Notes under the pieces: model-generated | The model's database searches: none | The model's input: the letters and a program-made list of their open reading frames with translations, nothing else | Told to the model about the DNA's origin: nothing | Part shown: positions 45,418 to 58,973 of the stretch, one piece after another | How the letters are laid out: each line of letters opens with the position of its first letter | Position numbering within the stretch: the first letter of the stretch is position 1 | Position numbers and translations under genes: made by a program | Origin: Chersky-840 sp963848335 | Lineage (GTDB): Bacteria; Actinomycetota; Acidimicrobiia; Acidimicrobiales; UBA8190 | DNA length: 64,000 nt | Assembly: GCA_963848335.1 (NCBI GenBank) | Contig: CAWKDD010000003.1 | Coordinates: forward strand, 1,189,942 to 1,253,941 | Reading direction: 5' to 3'

Positions 45418-45591
45418 GTAATCCCAGCACGCGTCGTCCACGAGCGAGCTTGAGGACGTGCAGGACGCCGCTGGTTATGCGGACCCGAGAACGACAAGGC
45501 GCTATGACAGGGCGCTCCACAACCTGGACCGGCACCCGACGTACGCCCTGGCGGGAATGGACGCAGGTTGAGTTCCCGAAAAGCGTCCCCG

Positions 45592-46869
45592 TTATCCGCA
45601 GCTCTGCGTGACCGTCACGGTGTGACCGTCACCGCCCGTTGGGGTGTAGTCGTGCGACACATCTCCAGCGAAACGGTTGGCCGTCCATTGCACGAAGTCG
45701 TTGATTGTGATTGTCGACACGCCGTCGTGGCCCATCCCTGCATAGAGCCAGCGCTCAAGGTCCTGGGCAGGACTCAGGGCGCATAGCTCGTTCGCCAAGG
45801 AGTTCGTGGTCGTCGGGAAGACGAGGTTGTCCTCGTCCCCACTGACAATGACCAATGGAGCCGAGCTGGCGGCGGTGAATCTCCCCGGGTCGTTCTGGTT
45901 GACCAGTGCCTGCCACGCCGCTGGGAGCGCGCTACCAGCGGGATTTGCGAAGATTGTGCTGTACGCCTGACCGAACCCGGCGAGGCACTGTCTCTTGAGA
46001 ACCTTCACCTCCTGCTTCCCAGTGGGCGTCAGCATTTCAAGGAGCGGAGCGCGGGTGTTGCCGTAGGCGGAGTTGAAGCCAGCGACGAGGAGGAAGAGGT
46101 AGCCCGCGTTGAATCCGCTCTGGACGACCAGGGGTATTAGCGTGGTGAGGTTCGATGGTGGCGCCATAGCCATTACGCCCTTGAGTTCGAGCGACGGCGC
46201 GTAGGAGCTGGCGATCTTGAGCGCGAACATGGCGGTCTGACCGCCTTCGGAGAATCCCCACACCACATAGTTGGAGCTGGCATGAAATGTGGGAGCCTGC
46301 TGGACGGCCCGAACGATGTCGATTGTGTTGCGAGCTGCGCTCGTTCCAACCAAATACGGCAGGAGTCCCTTTGTCGGCTTGAGCGATTTGTTTCCCTCGC
46401 CCTGGTAGTCGGTGGCCGTGACCTCCCAACCCTGGGCAAGGAGGTCGTTGATCTCGGGTACCGCTGATCCAGGGCTGCCCGATGGAGCACACGACCCGTT
46501 GAGTCCGTTCGTCCCGTGCGCCCAGCTGACCACCGGCCAGCCACCGGCGGGTGGGGTTCCGGGGGGAACGAAGACCAATCCGGTAACTGTCACAGGCTGG
46601 TTCTTTGGAAAGGACTTAGACCAGTACTTCACGAGGTAGGTGGTGCCATTTACTTCCGGAGCACTCACCGTCTCCGCCTCGATCAGGGTTCCCGGGACTC
46701 CAGTTGACTTCTTTGAGCCGTGGCGTTGCACTGCACTGCTGGTGCCATCGACGAGTCCGAGAGTACCGATGACCAATGCGCTCGCCACCATGAGAAGGAC
46801 AATCCGACGGGGCCTCCCTGCTCGTCGGCCGTCGTGCACATGCAAACTAACTGGAATCCGATCATTCAT
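45592..46869 (-). CDS. secreted lipase (LIP family alpha/beta hydrolase)
   Basis: A 425-residue exported hydrolase. The signal region is GRPRRIVLLMVASALVIGTL followed by a Ser/Ala segment. The catalytic core shows the oxyanion strand WPVVSWAHGTNGLNGSC, nucleophile elbow NYVVWGFSEGGQTAMFALK, an Asp in PLVIVSGDEDNLVFPTT and the His in WLYAGMGHDGVSTITIND, matching secretory LIP-type lipases of actinobacteria and fungi. It should act outside the cell on acylglycerols or esters. The start at ATG 46869 is preferred; ATG 46878 is possible. It lies 79 bp beyond the beta-helix gene on the same strand. Confidence 0.85.
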   Translation of the reverse strand: MNDRIPVSLHVHDGRRAGRPRRIVLLMVASALVIGTLGLVDGTSSAVQRHGSKKSTGVPGTLIEAETVSAPEVNGTTYLVKYWSKSFPKNQPVTVTGLVFVPPGTPPAGGWPVVSWAHGTNGLNGSCAPSGSPGSAVPEINDLLAQGWEVTATDYQGEGNKSLKPTKGLLPYLVGTSAARNTIDIVRAVQQAPTFHASSNYVVWGFSEGGQTAMFALKIASSYAPSLELKGVMAMAPPSNLTTLIPLVVQSGFNAGYLFLLVAGFNSAYGNTRAPLLEMLTPTGKQEVKVLKRQCLAGFGQAYSTIFANPAGSALPAAWQALVNQNDPGRFTAASSAPLVIVSGDEDNLVFPTTTNSLANELCALSPAQDLERWLYAGMGHDGVSTITINDFVQWTANRFAGDVSHDYTPTGGDGHTVTVTQSCG

Positions 46870-46948
46870 GAGTCCCATCTCCCTGAGACAAGTCAACGCG
46901 ACATTGCCGGAACAGCAACCCTGAGAGGTCGACTGGCACACAATCGCA

Positions 46949-48103
46949 TTAGGGCTGGCTGTTGGTGATCGTCGGCGTGGTCTCGCTGTAGATACTTGTC
47001 CCATAGTTGGCAATACCAATGTTGCCGGGCAAGCTCGATCCAGAAACGGTCAGCGTGTTCGCATTGTAGATTCCACCGCCGTAGCCGCCGCACGAGTTTC
47101 CAGTACATCCAGTATTATTGGTGGCGCTGTTATCGGAGACCGTACTCTTGGAGACCGTAAGGGTGCCCATCAGGTTCATGATTCCACCGCCGTCGCCGCC
47201 GCAAAAAGCGATAACAATGTGATCAGTACAGGCGGTATTTGTGGGGGTGCGGTTCTTCGAGACCGTGCTCTTGAATATGATCACTGTGCCGTAGAGGTTG
47301 TAGATTCCACCACCGTCTCCACCCGTGGCGGCGTTGTTAGAGATCGTGCTCTTGGATATCGTCAGCATGGCCCCAAACGACTCATTCTGATTGTTGTTGA
47401 AGATTCCACCGCCGTATCCGTCCGTGGCGCTGTTATCGGAGACGGTGGTCCTGGAGACCGTCAGTGTGCCGTAGTTGTCGATTCCACCGCCTTCTTTGGA
47501 ACTGTTGTTGGAGAGCGTGCTCTTTGACACCTCCAGTGTGCCTGCGTTTAGGATTCCACCACCAGCGGCACCTAGGGCGCTGTTGTTAGAGAGCGTGCTC
47601 TTGGAAACCTTCAGTGTGCCGTAGTTGACGATGCCACCGCCAGAGCTGTTGTTGCCGTTTTCAATGGTCAGCTTGGATATGGTGGCGGTCACGCCGGATG
47701 CGACCGAAAACACAGTGGAGGCACGATTCCCGCTGACGGCGAGCTTGGTCGCCCCTGGCCCCTTGATCGTGTGGTTCTTGGTGATGTCAATGGTGCCGGT
47801 CGTAAGCGTGATGAGGTGGCAAGAGCTAGGCAGCCCCAGAGTTGTCCCGGCTGGGGCATTCGCTACCGCATCACGAAGCGACCCGGCGCCAGAGTCGTGG
47901 CAGTTAGTGACGTTCAATGTTGAGGCCCTCGCAGCCTCGGTCGAGAGCACGGTAACCGACAGGATCATGAATCCGATGATGAGACTGCCCGCGCAGAGAC
48001 GAGTCCACCGCCAACTGTTGTATTCGTGGTGGTGTAAGCGCATCAGTCCTCCTGCCTTCTGAGCACGATCTGTTCGGTCCAGACTCCTGGTAATGGTCCT
48101 CAT
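46949..48103 (-). CDS. secreted right-handed beta-helix repeat protein
   Basis: A 384-residue exported protein. ATG 48103 has AGGAG eight bases upstream. Signal peptide: LIIGFMILSVTVLSTEAARA. After the CSLREAI-like entry SGAGSLRDAVANAPAGTT come stacked repeats of the type 'GGGIxNxGTLTVSKSTxSxNSA' (GGGIVNYGTLKVSKSTLSNN, GGGIDNYGTLTVSRTTVSDN and others), at least seven. This is the polymorphic-membrane/choice-of-anchor beta-helix. Paired cysteines occur in two loops. Such proteins are adhesins or polysaccharide-acting enzymes; no catalytic residues are evident. Upstream of the lipase gene on the same strand. Confidence 0.85.
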   Translation of the reverse strand: MRTITRSLDRTDRAQKAGGLMRLHHHEYNSWRWTRLCAGSLIIGFMILSVTVLSTEAARASTLNVTNCHDSGAGSLRDAVANAPAGTTLGLPSSCHLITLTTGTIDITKNHTIKGPGATKLAVSGNRASTVFSVASGVTATISKLTIENGNNSSGGGIVNYGTLKVSKSTLSNNSALGAAGGGILNAGTLEVSKSTLSNNSSKEGGGIDNYGTLTVSRTTVSDNSATDGYGGGIFNNNQNESFGAMLTISKSTISNNAATGGDGGGIYNLYGTVIIFKSTVSKNRTPTNTACTDHIVIAFCGGDGGGIMNLMGTLTVSKSTVSDNSATNNTGCTGNSCGGYGGGIYNANTLTVSGSSLPGNIGIANYGTSIYSETTPTITNSQP

Positions 48104-48397
48104 GGTCACGACTCCTTGCCGGTGCAACGCAGACTGCGCCAGGCCGTTTCAGCAGCTCTCAAGAATGTTCTCTGGTTTTCCCAATTCTCCTTCGAACATC
48201 GAAGGCCGAATCTTGTGTGCAGCATCCGCGAGAGCGTGCATTCCGTTGAGCATCAGATGTTGATCGGCATGATTTGCCGACAATGCACGGGGGGGCGCTA
48301 ACACACTTCGTATCGGGGCGCCCGCGCCGAGTCCGTTTCGATTCAGCAGAAGGTCGAGCGCGACCGGAGCGCCCCGGCCTAACGAGGGAGGAAGGTG

Positions 48398-48697
48398 CTA
48401 CGGACCTCGTCGTGGCACGGCTAAGGGTCGCCAGCGCCGTTCGCGTCCCATGATCGGTTGCCGATGAAGCCAGCTGAAGGGCCTGGAACGCCGTGCGAAA
48501 GTTTTTTCGCCGCCCTCCTCGACATGTGCTTCAGCGCCGACCACGGTGCCCGCCTCAATCGTGAGCACCATCTGAGGAAGGTTGTCGGTGTTGGGGTTGC
48601 CGTCGGCATCCCATGCAGTCGCCAGCAACAGGCTACCAAGCAGGAACATGAGCATAAACACGCTCAACCAGGACCTTGACTCTCGACGCCCCGAAAC
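48398..48697 (-). CDS. small membrane-anchored protein, ~99 aa
   Basis: GTG 48697 opens SGRRESRSWLSVFMLMFLLG then SLLLATAWDADGNPNTDNLP: a basic N-terminus, one hydrophobic span and a polar exterior-like domain (QMVLTIEAGTVVGAEAHVEE). The basic C-terminus is low complexity. Could be a small exported or signal-anchored protein. Not recognised; upstream frame is open to 48739. Confidence 0.4.
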   Translation of the reverse strand, partial: VSGRRESRSWLSVFMLMFLLGSLLLATAWDADGNPNTDNLPQMVLTIEAGTVVGAEAHVEEGGEKTFARRSRPFSWLHRQPIMGRERRWRPLAVPRRGP

Positions 48698-48739
48698 CCC
48701 GCCCACGTTCCGCCACCCCCGCCAGGTTGGTGGGACCAT

Positions 48740-49179
48740 TTAATCAGGTTGGTTCGGAGCTTTCCTCTACAAGTCTCATGACCTAGAAAACCCGAACAAC
48801 ATCGGGCATCTCGTCGTGGTCTTCCGGGTGTTTCCTGAGATTTTGCTGGGAATGTTGAAGAGGAACGATTTGCATGGCCAGCGCGGAAAGACAGACATCG
48901 AACGGTGGGAAGTTGCGCCACGCCGAGCATGAAGCAATGTCCTTCGTGCGCCGGACAAGAAGACGACCGAACTCCCGGTGAGTCGGGATTAATCACTCCT
49001 CACCGGGAGCCACATAACCAAGAGAACCGGGGGGCAGTTATTCGCTTGGTCGGCCGTCAACCACGACTCTGACACGAGCGTCATGTTTCTGAAAGGGCCG
49101 AAAGACCTCTCTGGGTTCGCCGCCGCTTCGTTAATGCATCTACGAAGTGGCAATGGCGACTATTCCCGTCACCCCGGGG
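48740..49179. other. 440-bp gap with one perfect inverted repeat
   Basis: No coding frame is convincing. The only structure noted is the inverted repeat at 48972-49009, annotated separately. Confidence 0.4.
48972..49009. repeat. 11-bp perfect inverted repeat
   Basis: CTCCCGGTGAG (48972-48982) and CTCACCGGGAG (48999-49009) are exact reverse complements around a 16-base loop. There is no T-run. Either a terminator without U-tract or a protein-binding site. Confidence 0.5.
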
Positions 49180-49374
49180 TCAGATGGCCCTCTTGCCCCG
49201 CTTGAGCGGTGCGAGTTTCTCCTCGTGCAGCGAGCAGTAATCGCTCGCGTTGTAGATGGATAGGCGCGTAGCACAGTCGCGCTGGGCACATTGGCGTCCC
49301 GGTGCGAACTTCCGTGGTGGTCGGTCGTTGTTGTTATGAATCTCTCCCCCTACGGTCTCAGCGCGTACTTGCAT
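49180..49374 (-). CDS. small CxxxxC-type protein, 64 aa (paralogue of 444-650)
   Basis: ATG 49374. The core RKFAPGRQCAQRDCATRLSI followed by YNASDYCSLHEEK and a basic tail LKRGKRAI mirrors the protein at 444-650 (GRVCAEPGCDTKLSIYN, YCCLHL, RLRGKKIA). The conserved Cys and His positions suggest a zinc knuckle. The copy lies in the accessory region, so it was probably acquired with the element rather than by local duplication. The frame is open further upstream to 49557 but without homology. Confidence 0.6.
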   Translation of the reverse strand: MQVRAETVGGEIHNNNDRPPRKFAPGRQCAQRDCATRLSIYNASDYCSLHEEKLAPLKRGKRAI

Positions 49375-50214
49375 CCACTCCACCTTCTGACCCCAACAAG
49401 CGTCCCATGGCCACTGTCTTGAACGGCTCGACGCTGAGCGAGAACTTGAGGCAAACGAGAAGTCGGAGATTCCGACCATTTCGCTACTTGCCACTGGAAC
49501 TTGTCTGCCCCCGATGGGACGTTGCCCCCCGTACCGCCCCATCGGGGGGCAGGACACTTCAACTGTGACAGGTGGTCGTCGCGACTAATAGAGGAGTACG
49601 GCACTCATGTGTGTAGCACACAGTGGGCGCGACCTCACTGCAGTTTCGTCCTCGCAGCAAGAACACGTTGCACATCGTGCATCCAACCCGCATCACAACT
49701 TCCATCGGTTCTGAGTCGGAAAGACTGGGCTCGTCGAGAATGATTGTGTCTTTCGCCTCTAGGGCACCCATGGCGTTCGGTGACAGCCTGGGGGTGCGGG
49801 GGCAGAGCATTCCGATGGGTCCGAAAAGGCAGTCGTGAATGCACGGCTGTCCCGGACGGTGGGAAGAGTCGTACCTTCGATGCCGCTCAGGACAGGCAAG
49901 CTCGTGTTGTCAAGTAGCTGGGGCACGGGGGAAATGATGCGAACGTCATCACTATTGGAGTGTTCGGGGACCGTCGTGGTCCATCGTGACCAATCCGTCT
50001 CCTGCACGACGAATACGTGTCCGAGTGATTTGCCCCGGGGGATTTGGTTCAGTCTCCATTCGTCCTTCGTGAGGTGCAGCACGGCACTCGGCGGCGAAGG
50101 CTGCCCGTATTGCGAGTTCAATATTCCATGTAGAGGAGGGCTCCGGCGACGGCAACGAGAAGCCTAGCGACCCGCTCCGAGGTGGCGTCCGGAGTTGTCC
50201 CTTAAGATGCTCAT
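49375..50214. other. 840-bp region with only weak open frames
   Basis: Short frames on the minus strand (49559-49768, with VMRVGCTMCNVFLLRGRNC; 49759-50121, with HLTKDEWRLNQIPRGKSLGH) could be remnants of genes, but none has a ribosome-binding site or a family resemblance that I can defend. I leave it unassigned. Confidence 0.35.
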
Positions 50215-50433
50215 GTGCCAGAAGACGTCGGCAAGCACCCGAAGGAATATCCGTACAAAGTCCCCGAAGAAGGGTTACGAGAGCTTCGAGCCAGAGGCCC
50301 TGGCCACGTTCTGGTAGCTCAACCGACCGGTGCCGGAGAATGGGCGGTCTATGTCACCGCTTCCGAGATGGTTGCCAAAGACGCAAAGGTGTTGGCCACT
50401 TACAACGATGTTGCGGGCGATGGAGACGAATAG
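50215..50433 (+). CDS. hypothetical protein, 72 aa
   Basis: GTG 50215. Reads PEDVGKHPKEYPYKVPEEGL, RELRARGPGHVLVAQPTGAG and EWAVYVTASEMVAKDAKVLA. Small, acidic, alpha/beta. No family recognised. Upstream purines are poor, so the start is uncertain. Confidence 0.4.
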   Translation: MPEDVGKHPKEYPYKVPEEGLRELRARGPGHVLVAQPTGAGEWAVYVTASEMVAKDAKVLATYNDVAGDGDE

Positions 50434-50798
50434 CCGCACAGATATCCATCATTGCTGAATCTGTCTTCATGGCCGATGGCATGACTTGGTTGTGAACAAC
50501 CTCACATCGGAAGGCACTCGGTGTTCCAACGAGGCGAAGGGCAGCTCGGGTGGGACCTATGCGGGCGGCAACGGCGGTATCGGAGGAGGAGCCAGATTCG
50601 CGTGTGTAGAACGATTGCTCCAGCGCCTGGAACGCCCGCTGCTCGTGCTCAGAGAGTGGCACCCTCGTCTTCCTCCCGCCATGGGTCCGACGATGACCAG
50701 GCAGCATTTTGGCACCAACACGAGAGGTTTGCTGGAGGCGTTGTTTCCCATCGCAGCCATCGGACTGCGCCCAGATTTCCCTCCTCTTTGCCTGCGAG
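50434..50798. other. 365-bp gap, nothing recognised
   Basis: Frames on both strands are open for 100 codons or so, as expected by chance at this GC, but lack start signals and family likeness. Confidence 0.35.
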
Positions 50799-51455
50799 AT
50801 GGGAGCAACTCGCGTAGTCTCGTCACCTGTGGTCGACCACTCCGAGGACCGAGCCCCAGGGTCGGCTCAGGTGGAGTTGGCGACCCAAAAGGACCTGGCT
50901 CCGATAGCCGACGCACTGCAGGACGCCTTCTTCGACGACCCAGTCATGTCGTGGATTTTGCGAGATGAACGGAGTCGGCCTCGTCGACTGACTGGGCTCT
51001 TCGGTGTGCTCCTACGTGCCCACTACCTTCCCCTGGGGACGGTGTGGACGACTCCCGGTAACACGGGGGGCGCTCTGTGGGCACCCCCTGGGCAGGCAAT
51101 CATTCCCACCACCAAGGTCGTGCGTCATCTGCCTTCAATCCTTCGTGCTTTGGGTCCCCATTCGTTGCGGGCCTTACGAGCCCTCACCCACGTGGAGCGT
51201 CAGCACCCGAAGGAGCCTCACTGGTATCTGGGCGTGCTCGGAACTCGCGTCGCCCACCAGGCAAAAGGTGTTGGCTCGGCCCTTCTGAGCCCTGTGCTCG
51301 ACCAGTGCGACGAATCCGGGCTCCCCGCATACCTGGAGTCGTCGAAACACTCCAATATCGCCTTTTATCATCGCCACGGCTTCGAGTTGACGGGTGAGAT
51401 TCAGCTGCCTCTGGGTGGGCCTCCCGTATGGCCGATGTGGAGGGACCCTCGCTGA
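50799..51455 (+). CDS. GNAT-family N-acetyltransferase
   Basis: A 218-residue GNAT enzyme. LATQKDLAPIADALQDAFFD begins the fold; the acetyl-CoA site is GVLGTRVAHQAKGVGSALLS (Q/RxxGxG/A-like) and the C-terminal strand-helix is YLESSKHSNIAFYHRHGFEL. The sequence resembles the PAT/GNAT enzymes that act on small molecules in actinobacteria. The start is not certain: ATG 50799 is used, an earlier start at 50709 is open. Confidence 0.8.
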   Translation: MGATRVVSSPVVDHSEDRAPGSAQVELATQKDLAPIADALQDAFFDDPVMSWILRDERSRPRRLTGLFGVLLRAHYLPLGTVWTTPGNTGGALWAPPGQAIIPTTKVVRHLPSILRALGPHSLRALRALTHVERQHPKEPHWYLGVLGTRVAHQAKGVGSALLSPVLDQCDESGLPAYLESSKHSNIAFYHRHGFELTGEIQLPLGGPPVWPMWRDPR

Positions 51456-51582
51456 TACGCCGACGCCGAGGCGCAGGCCCAAGAAAGTGCACGTCGCACA
51501 CGGGTCTGCATTGGAGCGGGATTGACGACAAGCAGCTTGACACTCCGAGGTCCGTGCCCTTTCTGCCCTTGATGTCCACGCC

Positions 51583-51996
51583 ATGACGAGTGGCGCTTCC
51601 GCGAGCCCTGATTGGGGCATTCTGGATGGCATGTCAGAGATGGACTACCGCCAGTGGGAGCAGGATGCGGGGCTTTTAGCTGAGATTGGTCAGCACCTGT
51701 TTCCACAGGACTTGAAGGTCAAGGTCCGATTGTCGAAAGACCTCGCAAATCGCGCCCTGGCCGCTTGGTCGAGAAACGAGGAGGAAGAGATACTCCCGCC
51801 ACACGAAACCCCGGAGCAGCGGCGCATCCGTCATAGGGCTGGAGAGCTGGGCCTGATTGGGCTCTCGGTAGAAACGAGCGGCGTGTCGGACGGCAATGAC
51901 GTAGTTGTTGAGCTGGAAGCCTGGGAGGTCGGCGCTGCACTCGACGCCGCCGACGAGGTTGGACTCCTAAGCGGACTCAAATCCCCGCCGACTTGA
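51583..51996 (+). CDS. hypothetical protein, 137 aa
   Basis: ATG 51583, alternative ATG 51631. Contains DYRQWEQDAGLLAEIGQHLF, VKVRLSKDLANRALAAWSRN and a middle acidic stretch EEEEILPPHETPEQRRIRHR, then LGLIGLSVETSGVSDGNDVV, VELEAWEVGAALDAADEVGL. Two-part alpha/beta protein; family unknown. Composition is clearly coding-like. Confidence 0.6.
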   Translation: MTSGASASPDWGILDGMSEMDYRQWEQDAGLLAEIGQHLFPQDLKVKVRLSKDLANRALAAWSRNEEEEILPPHETPEQRRIRHRAGELGLIGLSVETSGVSDGNDVVVELEAWEVGAALDAADEVGLLSGLKSPPT

Positions 51997-52030
51997 CCCA
52001 CCGGAAGTCCGAATGACTGGCGCTCATGGT

Positions 52031-52177
52031 CTACGACGAGTTCTCCTTTTCGGGTTCCTCCAGCATCGGTTCCACGGCCTCTCCGTTCCCCTTCTCGGCG
52101 TCGAGGGCGCGGCGCAATGCGTCCGCGAGCCCCTCGGGATAGAGGGTGTCCTCGTTAGGATCGTGGGGGTCTGGCAT
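52031..52177 (-). CDS. 48-aa acidic micro-protein
   Basis: ATG 52177 encodes PDPHDPNEDTLYPEGLADAL, RRALDAEKGNGEAVEPMLEE and PEKENSS, a highly acidic protein with one helix. It is too short for usual ORF cut-offs. No family known, but the codon pattern is regular and the frame is closed at both ends. Confidence 0.5.
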   Translation of the reverse strand: MPDPHDPNEDTLYPEGLADALRRALDAEKGNGEAVEPMLEEPEKENSS

Positions 52178-52305
52178 GAGCGGTTCTCTGCGTAAAAGGG
52201 ACTGTGAAGGTCAAGTCGAAGAGGGGGCGGCGGGCGCAGAGCCTGCAGCGTCACGGCGAAGGAACGCGATTTCCACGACCCGCCGTCTCCCTCCTAACAC
52301 GCAGT

Positions 52306-52334
52306 GACGTAGGGATCAGTGCCGCCACCAAGTG
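52306..52334. repeat. dispersed repeat, second copy
   Basis: GACGTAGGGATCAGTGCCGC and nine further bases match 39782-39810 at 24 of 29 positions. On the reverse strand both copies keep one reading frame (HSAAVLIPTS versus HLVAALIPTS), so they may be relics of related genes. The surrounding 52178-52590 interval has no recognised gene. Confidence 0.4.
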
Positions 52335-52590
52335 CCGTGAAAAGGATAGCTCCGGGTCCCCTGCATCGTCATCCCCCATTCTGGGTATGGCACTAAAGAC
52401 GCCCATCAGGGGGAATGGACGCAGGGCGGATGGAGGTCTCCCGCCAGACGTCCATCCGCCCGCTCCTTTTCGCACCTGCGGTCTATGGGTCAGACCGCAC
52501 AACTCATGGCGTGTGAGCCTCGAAGGGCTGTCCCCGTGCCTCGGAATCGGTCCATCAGCACCACGGAATCCATGGGACTACGTTGCGCTT

Positions 52591-53253
52591 ATGGAATGCG
52601 CTGCGGTCAGGGAGTTCACCGGGATTCACAACATGATTCGTGGGCTGGTCCGACTCATGGAGTCGGCGGTGTCCAAGGCGAAGCCGACTGACGTCAAACA
52701 GATGAGGGTCCTTGCCGACTTCGGTCTCTTCGCCGTAGCCGGTACTCACTTTCATCACAGCGGAGAAGACGATTATTACTGGCCTGCCGTCATAAGAAAC
52801 GGCGCGGACGCATCACTTTTGGACCCGCTGGTGAAAGAGCACCTAGGGATTGACCCCCTGCTCGACGAGACCCAACGTGCCTTTGAAGCTCTCAAACATG
52901 GCGGCTCAGATGCCCAGGCTATTGAACGACTCCGAGTCCTGGTGGGCCGATTCAAGGACGACATGCTCGCTCACCTCGACCATGAAGAACCGATTTTCTT
53001 CCCGCTGCTGAACCAATACATGCCAGACGACGAGTCTGAACGTCTGGGAACGCAGCTCGCCAAGAAGGCGCCCCGCAAAGGCATCTCGTGGCTCATCGGT
53101 GGGGTCGAGTACGGAATGACTAAGGAACAGTCCACCGAGTTCATGGCCACATTCCCCAAGCCAATCCAGTGGATGCGCCCGTCGCTCTTGCGAAAGTACA
53201 AGAAGAACTGCGCGGTTCTCGGCGTCGACCCTGCCCTGCCATCGCAACCCTGA
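52591..53253 (+). CDS. hemerythrin-like (HHE) domain protein
   Basis: A 220-residue helical protein. Candidate diiron ligands are spaced as in HHE domains: HNMIRGLVRLMES, then GTHFHHSGEDDYYWPAVIRN, KEHLGIDPLLDETQRAFEAL and MLAHLDHEEPIFFPLLNQY. The C-terminal ~60 residues (GISWLIGGVEYGMTKEQSTE, FPKPIQWMRPSLLRKYKKN) form a helical extension typical of actinobacterial members. Roles include O2/NO or iron sensing; not determined here. ATG 52591 is taken; the frame is open far upstream. Confidence 0.8.
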   Translation: MECAAVREFTGIHNMIRGLVRLMESAVSKAKPTDVKQMRVLADFGLFAVAGTHFHHSGEDDYYWPAVIRNGADASLLDPLVKEHLGIDPLLDETQRAFEALKHGGSDAQAIERLRVLVGRFKDDMLAHLDHEEPIFFPLLNQYMPDDESERLGTQLAKKAPRKGISWLIGGVEYGMTKEQSTEFMATFPKPIQWMRPSLLRKYKKNCAVLGVDPALPSQP

Positions 53254-53837
53254 ACCGGCTTCCAGGAACGGCGGGCAGGACGCCCGTGATGGCCCACCTG
53301 CAACCGTGATGGGCCCACCTACAGCTTGACCGTCCCAAGCCGCCTCGCCTGGCTTATGGAGAGGCGGAGGCAAGGGAGCAAGGGCTTGGCCCTGTTGAAC
53401 AGGATGATGGGCGCGCTTCGCGCGCTGGGCGAGATTTCCTCATTCATCTGGACGCAGACGCGGGCCTAGCTCGAAAGGTCCGAGCGCGCTCGAAGGCCAC
53501 CAGCACCTAAGCCGTCGTGATAGCTATGACAGAGCCGACTGACACCTCGGCACACGACTGTGTCACACCGTCCAAGCCGCTCCGTCGCTGTATCACCCCC
53601 ATCTCACGTTGAGTCGGCGGCACGGCTCGGTCTGCGACCCCCGACGGAAAACGACGCTTGGTGATTCTGAGATGGGTTAGCGGTCTGATGCGAAGCCACA
53701 ACTGTGGACAGCCCGCTGGTCAGGATTGACGATTGACAGTGAACCCACTTCGCGGGTAGTCCCTCGTTGCGGCCGTGCTGTATCCAGGCCACCACGAGGC
53801 GGACGAGGAAACGGTGCTTGGGGCGGGGGTTGAAATA
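53254..53837. other. 584-bp gap with small repeats
   Basis: No gene recognised. A short tandem direct repeat CGTGATGGCCCACCT / CGTGATGGGCCCACCT lies near 53284-53319, and a small hairpin GCGCGC-TTC-GCGCGC at 53411-53425. The right part is the upstream region of the large surface protein. Confidence 0.4.
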
Positions 53838-57964
<4,127 letters not shown>

Positions 57965-58132
57965 CGTGGACCCCTTGGTGAGGTCCGCCTGAACTGATAC
58001 GCACGGCCCTTAGCCTCCGACGAGCGCGATAACTGTATGAGTCAGGTACGAGCTGACTTCCTCCCGGAGGTCCTCTTCGTTGCGCGGTCCCAAAGGGGTG
58101 CGGCTACTGCCCCTGACGCCATTGTCACCAGC

Positions 58133-58870
58133 GCTCTGTTGACAGCTGCATAATCGACCCGGCCGCTGGACGCGTCACTTTCGAGGACTATGCAACGGCC
58201 TGGGCAAAGAATCAGGTGTGGCGCCCATCCACACAAGTGCGTGTAGAGGGAGTGCTGCAAAATCACCTCATTCCCCACTTGGGACCGCGTCCGTTGAAGT
58301 CCGTTTGCCAGTCAGAAGTACAGGCACTAGTCCGTGCTCTCTCGGAGAAACTCGCCCCAGGGACCGTAAAGTGTATCTACACAATCCTCGTCTTGGTATA
58401 CCGAGGGGCGGTGCGAGACCGGCTCTTGTTCTCCGTTCCGTGGGAGGGTGTGACTCCCACGCCAAATACAGCGACAGGTCGAGCCGCTCACCGCCGAACA
58501 GGTCAATCTGCTTGCCGACAGCATCGGGGACCGTTATCGGCCACTCGTTGTCCTCGGAGCGGGTGCCGGGCTCCGAGTAGGAGAGGCCCTCGGGCTCACT
58601 GTCGACAAGGTCGATTTCCTACACCGCAGCGTGTCTGTCACCCAACAGGCCGTCACAGTGAAGGGGTTACAACGCTGGGGCCACCGAAGACCCAAGCGTC
58701 GATCGTGCAGGCCCCGTCGGTGAGGCCGTCCTCGCCGACCTGGCGGCGTGGCTTGAGCGCAACCCTCGTTCACGACGCACATGTGGCCTTCGGATTCTGA
58801 CCGTACGCGGGCTGCCGTAGACGCCTTCTTGACACCTTGCTCGGATGCCCGAGAGAGCCAAGCGCTGTGA
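58133..58870 (+). pseudogene. int: tyrosine-type site-specific integrase, decayed
   Basis: The N-terminal SAM-like domain is intact: DPAAGRVTFEDYATAWAKNQ, VEGVLQNHLIPHLGPRPLKS and LAPGTVKCIYTILVLVYRGA. A frameshift near 58460 is followed by the catalytic domain start, VEPLTAEQVNLLADSIGDRY and LVVLGAGAGLRVGEALGLTV with the first catalytic Arg. The frame then breaks again. A typical integrase C-terminus, HMWPSDSDRTRAAVDAFLTP, follows to a stop at 58868, but the HxxR/H box and the active Tyr region between are missing, probably deleted. Only 56 bp further lies the att-like repeat, the usual int-att order. Confidence 0.8.
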
Positions 58871-58925
58871 CCGCCCGAAATGCCGCGTGTCAGATTCGTG
58901 TCACGAATCGGACATCGCCAACTAA

Positions 58926-58973
58926 AAGACCAGGTCAAGCCCCGAAACGGCCTAGATGTCGTAGTAGAGCATG
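58926..58973 (+). repeat. right att-like direct repeat
   Basis: Partner of 34997-35045 in the same orientation; bases 58949-58973 are identical to 35021-35045 and the flanking AAGACCAGGTCAA is also shared. One base shorter than the left copy. Located just after the integrase remnant. Confidence 0.7.

Noticed and set aside
58042..58278. Minus-strand frame overlapping the integrase start as a gene
   Set aside because: It overlaps the recognisable integrase N-terminal domain and has no likeness to any family.
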